From: Limnochordia bacterium
Lineage (GTDB): Bacteria > Bacillota > Limnochordia > Darwinibacteriales > DTU012
Length of the DNA: 11,793 bases
Assembly: GCA_007116995.1 (NCBI GenBank)
Contig: SKHL01000146.1
Span: 1 to 11,793 of the forward strand
Reading direction: 5' to 3'
In this document: positions 6,277 to 11,793 of the stretch, in pieces
How positions within the stretch are numbered: the first letter of the stretch is position 1
Layout: the number at the start of each line of letters is the position of its first letter
The notes under the pieces: generated by a model
The model's database searches: none
The model's input: only the letters and a program-made list of their open reading frames with translations
Told to the model about the DNA's origin: nothing
Made by a program: the position numbers and the translations under genes

Positions 6277-6963
6277 TCATTTGGGACGATTTTGTTGTTG
6301 GAACACAGCTAACACACAGTTCTTCGCATTTTCTAAGTGTGCGATGGCCAGTTCCTGTGCTTTCTCTGGCTCACGATCGGTAATGGCTTGGGCTAATGCA
6401 ATATGTTCGTCCAATGCTTCTTTCAATCGCCCAGCACTCCCTAATGAAGCCCCCCGGAAACGGGTAATTTGTTCGAAAAGGTTATCTAGGATTTTTTGAA
6501 GCATGTCGTTAGCCGACGCTTCGCATATAAGGCGATGGAAGGCGGTATCAATTTCGATACATCCTTTGATATCTGCATTAGCTAGACAGCTAGTTATTAA
6601 CTCTGTCTGTTGATTTAGCTTCTCAAGTTGTTTCACAGTTATATTTTCTGCTGCTAGGGATGCAGCAAGCCCCTCTAGCACGACGCGCACCTGAAAGATA
6701 TCATTGATCTCTTTCATAGACTTGATACCTGTGACAAACGCACCCTTACGGGGGATGATCACGATTAGTCCTTCTTGTTCTAGCATGCGAATCGCTTCCC
6801 GCGTAGGTGTGCGGCTAACCTTTAGCTGGTCTGCAATGCTAACCTCGGTAATCTGCTCACCTGGTGGGAGCATTCCTGTTAAGATAGCTTCCCGAACTAA
6901 ATCATAGACCTGTTCTCGTAAAGGTTGATAGCTATGGGGATTAATCGGTGGTAAGTTAAGCAC
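6277..6963 (-). CDS. GntR-family transcriptional regulator, FadR/FCD subfamily
   Basis: A 228-residue DNA-binding regulator. The N-terminal winged helix covers about residues 13-80: PLREQVYDLVREAILTGMLPPGEQITE, then the recognition helix region VSRTPTREAIRMLEQEGL and the wing PRKGAFV. The C-terminal FCD helical domain (about 85-215) binds small carboxylate or related effectors in the family and carries the metal ligand set Asp139-x3-His143, His187 and His209, all present. Start: GTG at 6963 is preceded by GGAGGTGGA about 6 bases upstream; the longer frame beginning at 7041 would overlap the promoter's -35 and -10. The gene has its own strong promoter and terminator and so is monocistronic. 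Target and effector cannot be deduced; FCD regulators often control sugar-acid or organic-acid use, which makes the glycerate kinase gene a possible but unproven target. Confidence 0.9.
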   Translation of the reverse strand: MLNLPPINPHSYQPLREQVYDLVREAILTGMLPPGEQITEVSIADQLKVSRTPTREAIRMLEQEGLIVIIPRKGAFVTGIKSMKEINDIFQVRVVLEGLAASLAAENITVKQLEKLNQQTELITSCLANADIKGCIEIDTAFHRLICEASANDMLQKILDNLFEQITRFRGASLGSAGRLKEALDEHIALAQAITDREPEKAQELAIAHLENAKNCVLAVFQQQNRPK

Positions 6964-7012
6964 GATATCTCCACCTCCGGAGTATTGCAAAGTATATTTG
7001 TTACTTACTACT

Positions 7013-7041
7013 AGAATAATGCATAGTTCCATGTGTGTCAA
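7013..7041 (-). promoter_or_regulatory. Sigma-A promoter of the GntR gene
   Basis: On the minus strand TTGACA (7036-7041) and TATTCT (7013-7018) are separated by exactly 17 bases. The -35 is perfect. Predicted start is near 7006, about 43 bases before the GTG. I saw no clear FadR-type TNGTNNNACNA operator nearby. Confidence 0.75.
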
Positions 7042-7092
7042 GAAATTACCGCGTCACTTCCTGAAAATAGTTATACTTGATGATATGGGCAA

Positions 7093-7116
7093 GACCCCAG
7101 ACGTTCGTCTGGGGTC
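7093..7116 (-). terminator. GC-rich hairpin after glnK, poor T-tract
   Basis: GACCCCAGAC (7093-7102) and GTCTGGGGTC (7107-7116) form a perfect 10-base stem with a 4-base loop, 17 bases beyond the glnK stop. On the minus strand only TTGCCC follows, so it is not a textbook terminator. It probably ends or protects the amtB-glnK transcript. Confidence 0.5.
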
Positions 7117-7133
7117 GGGTACTACAATGTACT

Positions 7134-7478
7134 CTAGATTACGGCATCTCCCCGTTCTCCTGTGCGGATCCGGATAGCCTCTTCAATATTGTAGATAAAT
7201 ATCTTACCATCACCCACACTATCTGTGCGAGTAGCCTTAAGAATCTGCTCGATAACCGTCTCCACCATGGAGTCCGGGACGACTGTTTCTACCTTTAGTT
7301 TCTCCTTTAGCTTAACCGTGTATTCCACTCCACGATAGATGCTAGTATCGCCAGCACCCTTCTGGGACCCATAGCCTACTACCTGGGTGATGTTCATTCC
7401 GCCTAAATCTAGTTTTTCCATAGTAATCACCAACTGCTCCAAACAGGCCGGACGGACCATACATTCTATCTTTTTCAT
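7134..7478 (-). CDS. glnK: Nitrogen regulatory protein PII (GlnK type)
   Basis: A 114-residue PII signal protein. PII trimers bind ATP/ADP and 2-oxoglutarate and report nitrogen status by contacting partners with the T-loop; GlnK-type members plug AmtB. Visible landmarks: N-terminal MKKIECMVRP, T-loop from about 37 to 56 with Gln39 (2-oxoglutarate and Mg contact) and YRGVEY containing Tyr53, which aligns with the modified Tyr51 of E. coli GlnB; B-loop TDSVGDGKIF; C-loop RIRTGERGDAVI. The T-loop reads QKGAGDTSIYRG where the usual form is QKGHTELYRG, two residues longer, and the usual Arg before QKG is Ser38. It sits 26 bases after the amtB stop on the same strand, so is almost certainly cotranscribed. 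AGGAG upstream of the ATG lies in the loop of a hairpin. Partnership with AmtB is inferred from linkage. Confidence 0.93.
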   Translation of the reverse strand: MKKIECMVRPACLEQLVITMEKLDLGGMNITQVVGYGSQKGAGDTSIYRGVEYTVKLKEKLKVETVVPDSMVETVIEQILKATRTDSVGDGKIFIYNIEEAIRIRTGERGDAVI

Positions 7479-7497
7479 TTGAGAACTCCTCTCTCAA
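7479..7497 (-). promoter_or_regulatory. Hairpin displaying the glnK ribosome binding site in its loop
   Basis: On the minus strand TTGAGA (7492-7497) and TCTCAA (7479-7484) form a perfect 6-base stem around the 7-base loop GAGGAGT (7485-7491). The loop is the ribosome binding site and the stem ends directly at the glnK ATG. It occupies most of the 26-base gap between amtB and glnK. Confidence 0.5.
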
Positions 7498-7504
7498 CTC
7501 GCTA

Positions 7505-8839
7505 TTAGCTAGTTTTTTTGATCTTAAAGCTTTTACCATACAAAGGCACAAAGTCTGGATAGGAGGTGGATCCATGTTCTGTAATATCCAATCCTTCCAC
7601 TTCCTCTTCGCTACTAGCTCTAAGACCCACAGTAGCGTCAATAATTTTAAAAATAAGAAAAGCAGTGGTAAGGGTCCAAGCAGCTACTGCCACCACACCA
7701 ATCGCTTGGACTCGTAATAATGCAAGCCCACCACCATAGAATACTCCACCATCAGTAGCAAACAGTCCGACAAGGAGCGTGCCAAGCGCTCCACACACAC
7801 CGTGTACAGCAATAGCTCCTACTGGATCATCCACGTGAATTTTATCAATCATTTCTACAGCATAGACGACAACACAACCAGAAAGTAATCCAATCATCAC
7901 AGCACCTACAGGGGTGACATCAGCCGCACCAGCGGTAATGCCAACTAATCCGGCTAAAGCTCCATTTAGCGTCATACTTACATCAGGTTTCCGATATTTT
8001 AACCAGCTAACAATCATGGCTAAGACAGCGCCTGCTGCAGCAGATAAGTTGGTGGTAACGGCAATCATAGCGATACTTGAGTCCATTCCAGATAATGTGC
8101 TCCCAGGATTAAAACCAAACCATCCAAACCAAAGAATAAATACGCCGAGAGCAGCCATCAGTAGATTATGTCCAGGAATGGCGTTAATGGAACCGTCTTC
8201 ATTGTATTTCCCGATACGGGGGCCAAGGACAATAGCGCCAGCTAAGGCTGCCCAACCTCCAACCGAATGTACTACGCTAGAACCAGCAAAGTCAACAAAT
8301 CCCAGTTGGTCTAGCCAACCACCACCCCAAGTCCAATGACCAACCACAGGGTAAATGATTCCAGTAATAAATACACTATAACATAGGTATCCTGCAAAAT
8401 TTGTACGTTCTGCCATCGCTCCAGATACAATAGTAGCTGCTGTAGCGGCAAATACAGCCTGGAAAATCCAGAAAGCGGGAGTAGGAATATCTAAACCTAG
8501 ATGGGCAAAAGAGTCTGATAGGAAGAATCCGCTAGAACCAAAGAACCCATTGCCAACTCCAAACATGATGGCAAATCCAAATGCCCAATAAACAATGGAA
8601 CCAGCAGCTAAGTCCATAATGTTTTTCATTACAATGTTTCCAGCATTCTTCGCTCTAGTAAAACCTGCTTCTACCATGGCGAATCCAGCTTGCATGAAGA
8701 ACACGAGAAAAGCGGCTAATAGAACCCAAACTGTGTTAATTGCGGTAGTAATCTCGACCAAATCCTGAGCCAGAGCCTGTTTTGGGAAAAAGGTAAACAG
8801 AGTAACCGTTAGCATAAAGCACCAATACCATTTCGTCAT
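7505..8839 (-). CDS. amtB: Ammonium transporter Amt/AmtB
   Basis: Trimeric membrane channel that imports ammonium. The 444-residue precursor begins with a signal peptide (MTKWYWCFMLTVTLFTFFPK, likely cut after ALA at residues 22-24), followed by about 11 membrane helices. Family landmarks are QAGFAMVEAGFTRAKN at 50-65, DFAGSSVVH with Asp183 and His191, and AIAVHGVCGALGT with His346; His191 and His346 correspond to the twin pore histidines. FGWFGFNPGST at 238-248 is the second family motif, and the tail EEEVEGLDITEHG is the usual cytoplasmic C-terminus that cooperates with PII. Start: ATG at 8839 has GAAGGAG upstream; the open frame extends to 8884 but without a better site. The order amtB then glnK is the reverse of the common glnK-amtB and matches B. 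subtilis nrgA-nrgB. Expression is probably nitrogen-regulated from the repeat-rich region upstream. Confidence 0.95.
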   Translation of the reverse strand: MTKWYWCFMLTVTLFTFFPKQALAQDLVEITTAINTVWVLLAAFLVFFMQAGFAMVEAGFTRAKNAGNIVMKNIMDLAAGSIVYWAFGFAIMFGVGNGFFGSSGFFLSDSFAHLGLDIPTPAFWIFQAVFAATAATIVSGAMAERTNFAGYLCYSVFITGIIYPVVGHWTWGGGWLDQLGFVDFAGSSVVHSVGGWAALAGAIVLGPRIGKYNEDGSINAIPGHNLLMAALGVFILWFGWFGFNPGSTLSGMDSSIAMIAVTTNLSAAAGAVLAMIVSWLKYRKPDVSMTLNGALAGLVGITAGAADVTPVGAVMIGLLSGCVVVYAVEMIDKIHVDDPVGAIAVHGVCGALGTLLVGLFATDGGVFYGGGLALLRVQAIGVVAVAAWTLTTAFLIFKIIDATVGLRASSEEEVEGLDITEHGSTSYPDFVPLYGKSFKIKKTS

Positions 8840-8879
8840 TTCATCCAACTCCTTCAATTGCAATAGATTCACAGTTGTT

Positions 8880-8902
8880 CCCAAGTTGGGCCCTAACTCG
8901 GG
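8880..8902 (-). promoter_or_regulatory. Hairpin in the amtB leader
   Basis: On the minus strand CCCGAGTT (8895-8902) pairs with AACTTGGG (8880-8887), 8 pairs with one G-U, around the loop AGGGCCC. It lies about 15-37 bases after the predicted transcription start and about 40 bases before the ATG. No T-tract follows, so it is not an obvious attenuator. Confidence 0.45.
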
Positions 8903-8923
8903 TTCAGCTGCTTTATTGGGGTT

Positions 8924-8929
8924 ATTATA
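8924..8929 (-). promoter_or_regulatory. amtB promoter -10 without a good -35
   Basis: A perfect TATAAT on the minus strand, with a predicted start near 8917. The position 17 bases upstream holds only AT-rich sequence (TATATT), with no TTGACA-like element. This is what an activator-dependent promoter looks like and fits the repeat array upstream; no proof from sequence alone. Confidence 0.5.
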
Positions 8930-8964
8930 CTATAGAGGATGATAGAAATATATAGAAAAACCGA

Positions 8965-8981
8965 TGTAATACACGTATACA
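8965..8981 (-). promoter_or_regulatory. GlnR/TnrA-box-like site upstream of amtB
   Basis: The plus-strand 17-mer TGTAATACACGTATACA matches the GlnR/TnrA consensus TGTNA-N7-TNACA at 9 of 10 defined positions. Its centre is about 56 bases upstream of the predicted amtB start, a plausible activator position. No glnR or tnrA gene is in the window and the region is AT-rich, so chance is possible. Confidence 0.35.
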
Positions 8982-9040
8982 ACGGTATATGCCGATATAT
9001 CAGTATACAGCGTAAACTAATCGTAAACTACTCGTAGAAT
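8975..9040. repeat. Phased array of seven GTAWAC-like units upstream of amtB
   Basis: On the plus strand the units are GTATAC (8975), GTATAT (8985), GATATAT (8994), GTATAC (9003), GTAAAC (9012), GTAAAC (9023) and GTAGAA (9034). Successive starts are 10, 9, 9, 9, 11 and 11 bases apart, close to one helical turn. The array fills most of the space between the glnA terminator and the amtB promoter. Spacing and similarity are seen directly; a protein-binding role is inference. Confidence 0.55.
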
Positions 9041-9048
9041 AGCATAAG

Positions 9049-9078
9049 AAAAAGCAAATCATAAAGGATGATTTGCTT
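9049..9078 (-). terminator. Rho-independent terminator of glnA
   Basis: On the minus strand GCAAATCA and TGATTTGC (plus-strand arms 9054-9061 and 9069-9076, extended by two A-T pairs) form a stem around a 7-base loop, followed by five T (9049-9053). The stem overlaps the glnA stop codon. It separates glnA from amtB. Confidence 0.82.
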
Positions 9079-10411
9079 ACAGTGTAGTAAAATATTGATC
9101 TAGCTCCCATTGATGGACTTGATTTCTGTAGATGCCCCACTCGATTAATTTGGCCTGCATAAAGTGTTTATAAATATGATCCCCTAAGGCTTCTTGCACA
9201 ACACTATCTCGGGCTAGGGCATCAAGGGCTTCTTTCAGTGAATCCGGTAGATTTTCAATTCCTCTTTCCTGTCGGTTAACGAGACTTAGATCATAGGAAA
9301 TCTCTCGGAATTGAGCTGGAGGATTTGTTTTCTGCTTAAAACCTTCTAGTCCGGCCTTGATAATCACCGCTAGGGCTAGATAAGGATTGGCCGAGGGATC
9401 TGGACTACGGTACTCTAATCGAGTAGCGTTCCCGCGTACAGAGGGAATCCGAATTAGGGAGCTTCTGTTCTGGGCCGACCAGGTTAGATCAATCGGTGCC
9501 TCATAACCGGGTACTAAGCGTTTGTACGAATTGATGGTTGGATTTGTAATGGCCGTCATGGCACGTCCATGTTCTAGTAAGCCACCAATAAAACAGCGAG
9601 CAGTTTTTGATAGACCATCCTCATCTTTAGGATCATAGAATACATTTACATCCTCTGTAAAAGCCGATAAATGAATATGCAAACCCGAGCCACTTTCACC
9701 TTGAATCGGTTTTGGAATAAAGGTAGCGTGGAGCTTGTGCTCTTTAGCAACAACCTTGGTCACAAATTTAAAGGTACTTAAATTATCTGCAGCGGTGAGG
9801 GCATCGGCAAACCGGAAGTCTATCTCGTGTTGTCCGGGCGCTACCTCATGGTGCGATGCTTCGATCTGAAAGCCCATTTTTTCCAAGGCTTTAACGATGC
9901 TGTTACGAGCAGCTTCGCCTTTATCGGTAGGAGATAAGTCAAAATATCCCCCTCGATCTTGGGTAACACCTTTTGCGTTTCCGTCCTCATCGGTTTCAAA
10001 TAGAAAGAACTCTGGTTCTGGCCCAGCGAAAATGGTTAAGTCCATGGCTTGGGCTTCAGCGATGACCTTCTTTAGAATACTTCGTGGTGATCCCAGAAAG
10101 GGTTGATGATTAGGAGTATAAACATCACAGATGAATCGACCTATACTATCCCCACTCTCAGTTTTCCAAGGAAAGATGTTAAACGTGTGAATATCCGGAA
10201 AGAGATACATATCTGATTCATGAATACGAGTGAAGCCTAGAATAGACGAACCATCAAACATAATTCCGTGTTCGAATACATCCGGTAAGTAGTCTAATGT
10301 TATGGATACGTTTTTTAGTGTTCCCAGGATATCGGTAAACTGTAGTTGGATCAGATGGATCCCTTTCTCTTCTGCTTTGGTGATGATGTCACGCTGTAGT
10401 TGGTTTAACAC
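9077..10411 (-). CDS. glnA: Glutamine synthetase, class I-alpha (complete copy)
   Basis: Makes glutamine from glutamate, ammonium and ATP as a cytoplasmic dodecamer. At 444 residues it aligns without a shift with the Bacillus subtilis enzyme. Metal and substrate residues are all present: E132 and E134 in GPEPEFFLF, E189 and E196 in HHEVAPGQHEID, H245 in SGSGLHIHLS, R298, the flap E304 in VPGYEAP, R316 and R321 in NRSSLIRIP, and E333/R335 in RLEYRSPDPS. Arg62 (GFTRIHES), needed for glutamine feedback inhibition in the Bacillus enzyme, is kept. The class I-beta adenylylation region is absent, as expected for the alpha group. Start is GTG at 10411 with AGGGAG seven bases upstream. It has its own promoter and terminator. 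Next to a second glnA and amtB-glnK, it is part of the ammonium assimilation block. Confidence 0.96.
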   Translation of the reverse strand: MLNQLQRDIITKAEEKGIHLIQLQFTDILGTLKNVSITLDYLPDVFEHGIMFDGSSILGFTRIHESDMYLFPDIHTFNIFPWKTESGDSIGRFICDVYTPNHQPFLGSPRSILKKVIAEAQAMDLTIFAGPEPEFFLFETDEDGNAKGVTQDRGGYFDLSPTDKGEAARNSIVKALEKMGFQIEASHHEVAPGQHEIDFRFADALTAADNLSTFKFVTKVVAKEHKLHATFIPKPIQGESGSGLHIHLSAFTEDVNVFYDPKDEDGLSKTARCFIGGLLEHGRAMTAITNPTINSYKRLVPGYEAPIDLTWSAQNRSSLIRIPSVRGNATRLEYRSPDPSANPYLALAVIIKAGLEGFKQKTNPPAQFREISYDLSLVNRQERGIENLPDSLKEALDALARDSVVQEALGDHIYKHFMQAKLIEWGIYRNQVHQWELDQYFTTL

Positions 10412-10425
10412 AATGTCACTCCCTA

Positions 10426-10447
10426 TGTCAGGTTTTCATGTTAGGTT
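10426..10447 (-). repeat. Direct repeat over the predicted glnA transcription start
   Basis: Plus-strand TGTCAGGTT (10426-10434) and TGTTAGGTT (10439-10447) match in 8 of 9 bases at a 13-base offset. They cover the predicted start site (about 10442) and the beginning of the leader, where a repressor would be expected to bind. Function is inference. Confidence 0.4.
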
Positions 10448-10448
10448 A

Positions 10449-10477
10449 TACATATCATAAGGGGCAACAGGTGTCAA
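10449..10477 (-). promoter_or_regulatory. Promoter of the complete glnA gene
   Basis: On the minus strand a perfect TTGACA (10472-10477) is followed after 17 bases by TATGTA (10449-10454), a weak -10. The leader would be about 30 bases to the GTG start. The -10 register is uncertain because the sequence is AT-rich there. Confidence 0.55.
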
Positions 10478-10507
10478 GAGTAGAGCGGGAGAATAGAGGG
10501 TGAAAGC

Positions 10508-10542
10508 GAACCGGACTAGTTTATAATTAACTAGCCCGGTTC
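10508..10542 (-). terminator. Strong hairpin between the two glutamine synthetase genes
   Basis: GAACCGGACTAGTT (10508-10521) and AACTAGCCCGGTTC (10529-10542) pair over 14 positions, with one G-U in the minus-strand RNA, around a 7-base loop. It begins 12 bases after the stop of the upstream glutamine synthetase gene. No T-tract follows on either strand, so it may be a terminator lacking a U-tail or an RNA-stabilising stem. Confidence 0.5.
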
Positions 10543-10554
10543 TTGTGGAGGTAT

Positions 10555-11793
10555 TTAGGTGATCGATAGATACTCATCAAGTTCCCATTGGTGAACTTGC
10601 GTGCGATAGCGATCCCATTCTATAGTTTTTGCCTTTATAAAGTTAGTATAGACATGATCACCTAAAGCTGTACAGACTAATTCATCTTGTTCTAATAGTT
10701 CCAGGGCATAGGCTAAATTTCCTGGTAGACTAGGAATGTTGTGAGAATCTCGTTGTTCTGTTGACATCTCAAAGATGTTATCGGAACACTCAGCTCCTGG
10801 GTCTAACTGGCGTTCAATTCCATCTAATCCAGATTCTAGCATAACCGCTAAAGCCAAATAGGGGTTAGTAGATGGATCCGGGCTTCGGAGTTCCACTCGA
10901 GTGCCGATACCACTAGCGGCTGGAATTCGAATTAGTGAACTTCTGTTTTTTCCAGACCAGGCAACGTACACAGGTGCTTCATATCCCGGTACTAGACGCT
11001 TATACGAGTTTATCGTTGGATTGGTAATCGCTGTGAAGGCTTGAGCATGGCTTAAGATTCCAGCGATGTAATGACGAGCTATTTTACTAAGACCTTTGCT
11101 CTCTTCGTCATAAAAGACGTTTTTTCCATTGGAGAAGAGCGACTGGTGAACATGCATTCCAGAACCATTTTCTCCAAAGATTGGTTTGGGCATAAAGGAG
11201 GCATGGAGTCCATAATCCAAGGCAATCGTGCGAGTAACAAAGCGGAAGGTGGCGATGTTATCTGCAGTGCTTAAAGCATCATCATACTTAAAGTCAATCT
11301 CGTGTTGTCCTGGGGCTACTTCATGGTGGGACGCTTCTATCTCAAATCCCATGGATTGAAGAGCGAATACAATACTCTCACGGGCGGCTTCTCCCTTATC
11401 CATTGGGGATAAATCGAAGTATCCTCCGATGTCATTCGTCTCTATGACTGGCTTACCTTGAGAATCGGTTTTGAACAAAAAGAATTCGGGCTCTGGACCA
11501 ACATACATGGTATAGCCGAGTTTTTCTGCTTTTTCTAGTGATTTCTTTAATACACTTCGAGGACATCCGGAAAATGGTTCGCCATTAGGCAGATATACGT
11601 CACAGATAATTCTTGCTACCTTACAGCCATTGCTCTTCCAGGGTAATACGGCAAATGTGTTAGGATCAGGATACAAGTACATATCTGATTCCTGAATGCG
11701 GACAAATCCTTGGATAGAAGAGCCATCAAACATGATTTCGTTGTCTAATGCTTTCGGTAACTGATCAATAGTAATCGTTACATTTTTCGTGTT
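10555..11793 (-). CDS. Glutamine synthetase, class I-alpha (second copy, partial)
   Basis: The last 412 residues are visible; the gene runs off the window and about 30 N-terminal residues are missing (the first visible residues NTKNVTITID align with residue 31 onward of the other copy). It is a full GSI-alpha enzyme in layout: MFDGSSIQGFVRIQESDMYL including the Arg62 equivalent, GPEPEFFLF, HHEVAPGQHEID, NGSGMHVHQS, VPGYEAPVYVAWS and ELRSPDPSTNPYLA. Two places differ from the usual pattern: WSGKNRS instead of WSAQNRS, and PAASGIGTR where relatives and the neighbour have an Arg before the Gly (S[V/R]RG). It is cotranscribed or at least codirectional with the complete copy 143 bases downstream. 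It may be the main enzyme, an isoenzyme, or a regulatory paralogue; activity cannot be judged from sequence alone. Confidence 0.94.
   Translation of the reverse strand, partial: NTKNVTITIDQLPKALDNEIMFDGSSIQGFVRIQESDMYLYPDPNTFAVLPWKSNGCKVARIICDVYLPNGEPFSGCPRSVLKKSLEKAEKLGYTMYVGPEPEFFLFKTDSQGKPVIETNDIGGYFDLSPMDKGEAARESIVFALQSMGFEIEASHHEVAPGQHEIDFKYDDALSTADNIATFRFVTRTIALDYGLHASFMPKPIFGENGSGMHVHQSLFSNGKNVFYDEESKGLSKIARHYIAGILSHAQAFTAITNPTINSYKRLVPGYEAPVYVAWSGKNRSSLIRIPAASGIGTRVELRSPDPSTNPYLALAVMLESGLDGIERQLDPGAECSDNIFEMSTEQRDSHNIPSLPGNLAYALELLEQDELVCTALGDHVYTNFIKAKTIEWDRYRTQVHQWELDEYLSIT

Noticed and set aside
6964..7041. N-terminal extension of the GntR regulator to 7041
   Set aside because: The extension covers the -35 and -10 of a strong promoter and does not look like GntR sequence; GTG 6963 has a GGAGG site.
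7342..7641. 99-residue minus-strand frame spanning the amtB end and glnK
   Set aside because: It overlaps two clear genes in another frame and has no recognisable domain.
7914..8339. 141-residue plus-strand open frame inside amtB
   Set aside because: It is the antisense shadow of a highly conserved transporter gene, with proline- and alanine-rich content from the opposite strand and no ribosome binding site recognised.
10455..10477. Sigma-54 promoter before glnA (TTGACACCTGTTGCC resembles GG-N10-GC)
   Set aside because: The -24 GG is GA and the spacing to GC is two bases too short; a sigma-A reading with TTGACA fits better, and no sigma-54 activator is in the window.
10412..10554. Glutamine riboswitch or T-box upstream of glnA
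   Set aside because: The predicted leader is only about 30 bases and lacks T-box or glutamine-aptamer motifs; the only large stem lies upstream of the promoter.
1..11793. Defence island, CRISPR, insertion sequence or other novel multi-gene system
   Set aside because: All sizeable genes belong to known housekeeping, flagellar, sugar or nitrogen families; no transposase, integrase, tRNA or regular CRISPR repeat-spacer pattern is visible.

Overview
The window comes from a motile Gram-positive bacterium of the Bacillota, with moderate-to-low GC judged by eye. The evidence is a Firmicute-type FliD behind a sigma-D style promoter, AGGAGG ribosome binding sites, T-tailed hairpin terminators, a LysM wall protein, a LiaI/LiaF-like membrane protein, and class I-alpha glutamine synthetases of about 444 residues that keep the Arg62 of the Bacillus enzyme. 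I cannot name the genus.

Plus strand, 1-5568. The window opens inside the 3' end of an aldo/keto reductase gene. A flagellar transcription unit follows: sigma-D promoter, fliD and a FliT/FlgN-like chaperone gene, closed by a terminator. Next is a stand-alone gene for a secreted coiled-coil protein with two LysM domains, with its own promoter and terminator. Then come an aldose 1-epimerase family gene and a type I glycerate kinase gene, separated by a region of nested inverted repeats.

Minus strand, 5609-11793. Read in the direction of transcription (right to left) the genes are: a glutamine synthetase cut by the window end, a second complete glutamine synthetase, the ammonium transporter amtB, the PII signal protein glnK, a GntR/FCD regulator, and a small six-helix membrane protein convergent with the glycerate kinase. 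The four nitrogen genes form a coherent block: AmtB brings in ammonium, PII senses 2-oxoglutarate and ATP/ADP and is expected to gate AmtB, and the two GlnA enzymes fix ammonium into glutamine. No regulator gene of the GlnR/TnrA type lies in the window.

The least explained DNA is non-coding. It includes a helically phased array of GTAWAC-like units and a near-match to a GlnR/TnrA box upstream of amtB, a hairpin that puts the glnK ribosome binding site in its loop, a direct repeat over the predicted start of glnA transcription, and a 26/27-base inverted repeat after the GntR gene. Two protein details also stand out: a two-residue longer T-loop in GlnK, and unusual residues near the active site of the partial GlnA. 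I see no CRISPR array, tRNA, rRNA, transposase or recognisable defence system, and no gene-free stretch longer than 300 bases. The whole window reads as ordinary chromosomal housekeeping DNA with some unusual regulatory architecture.
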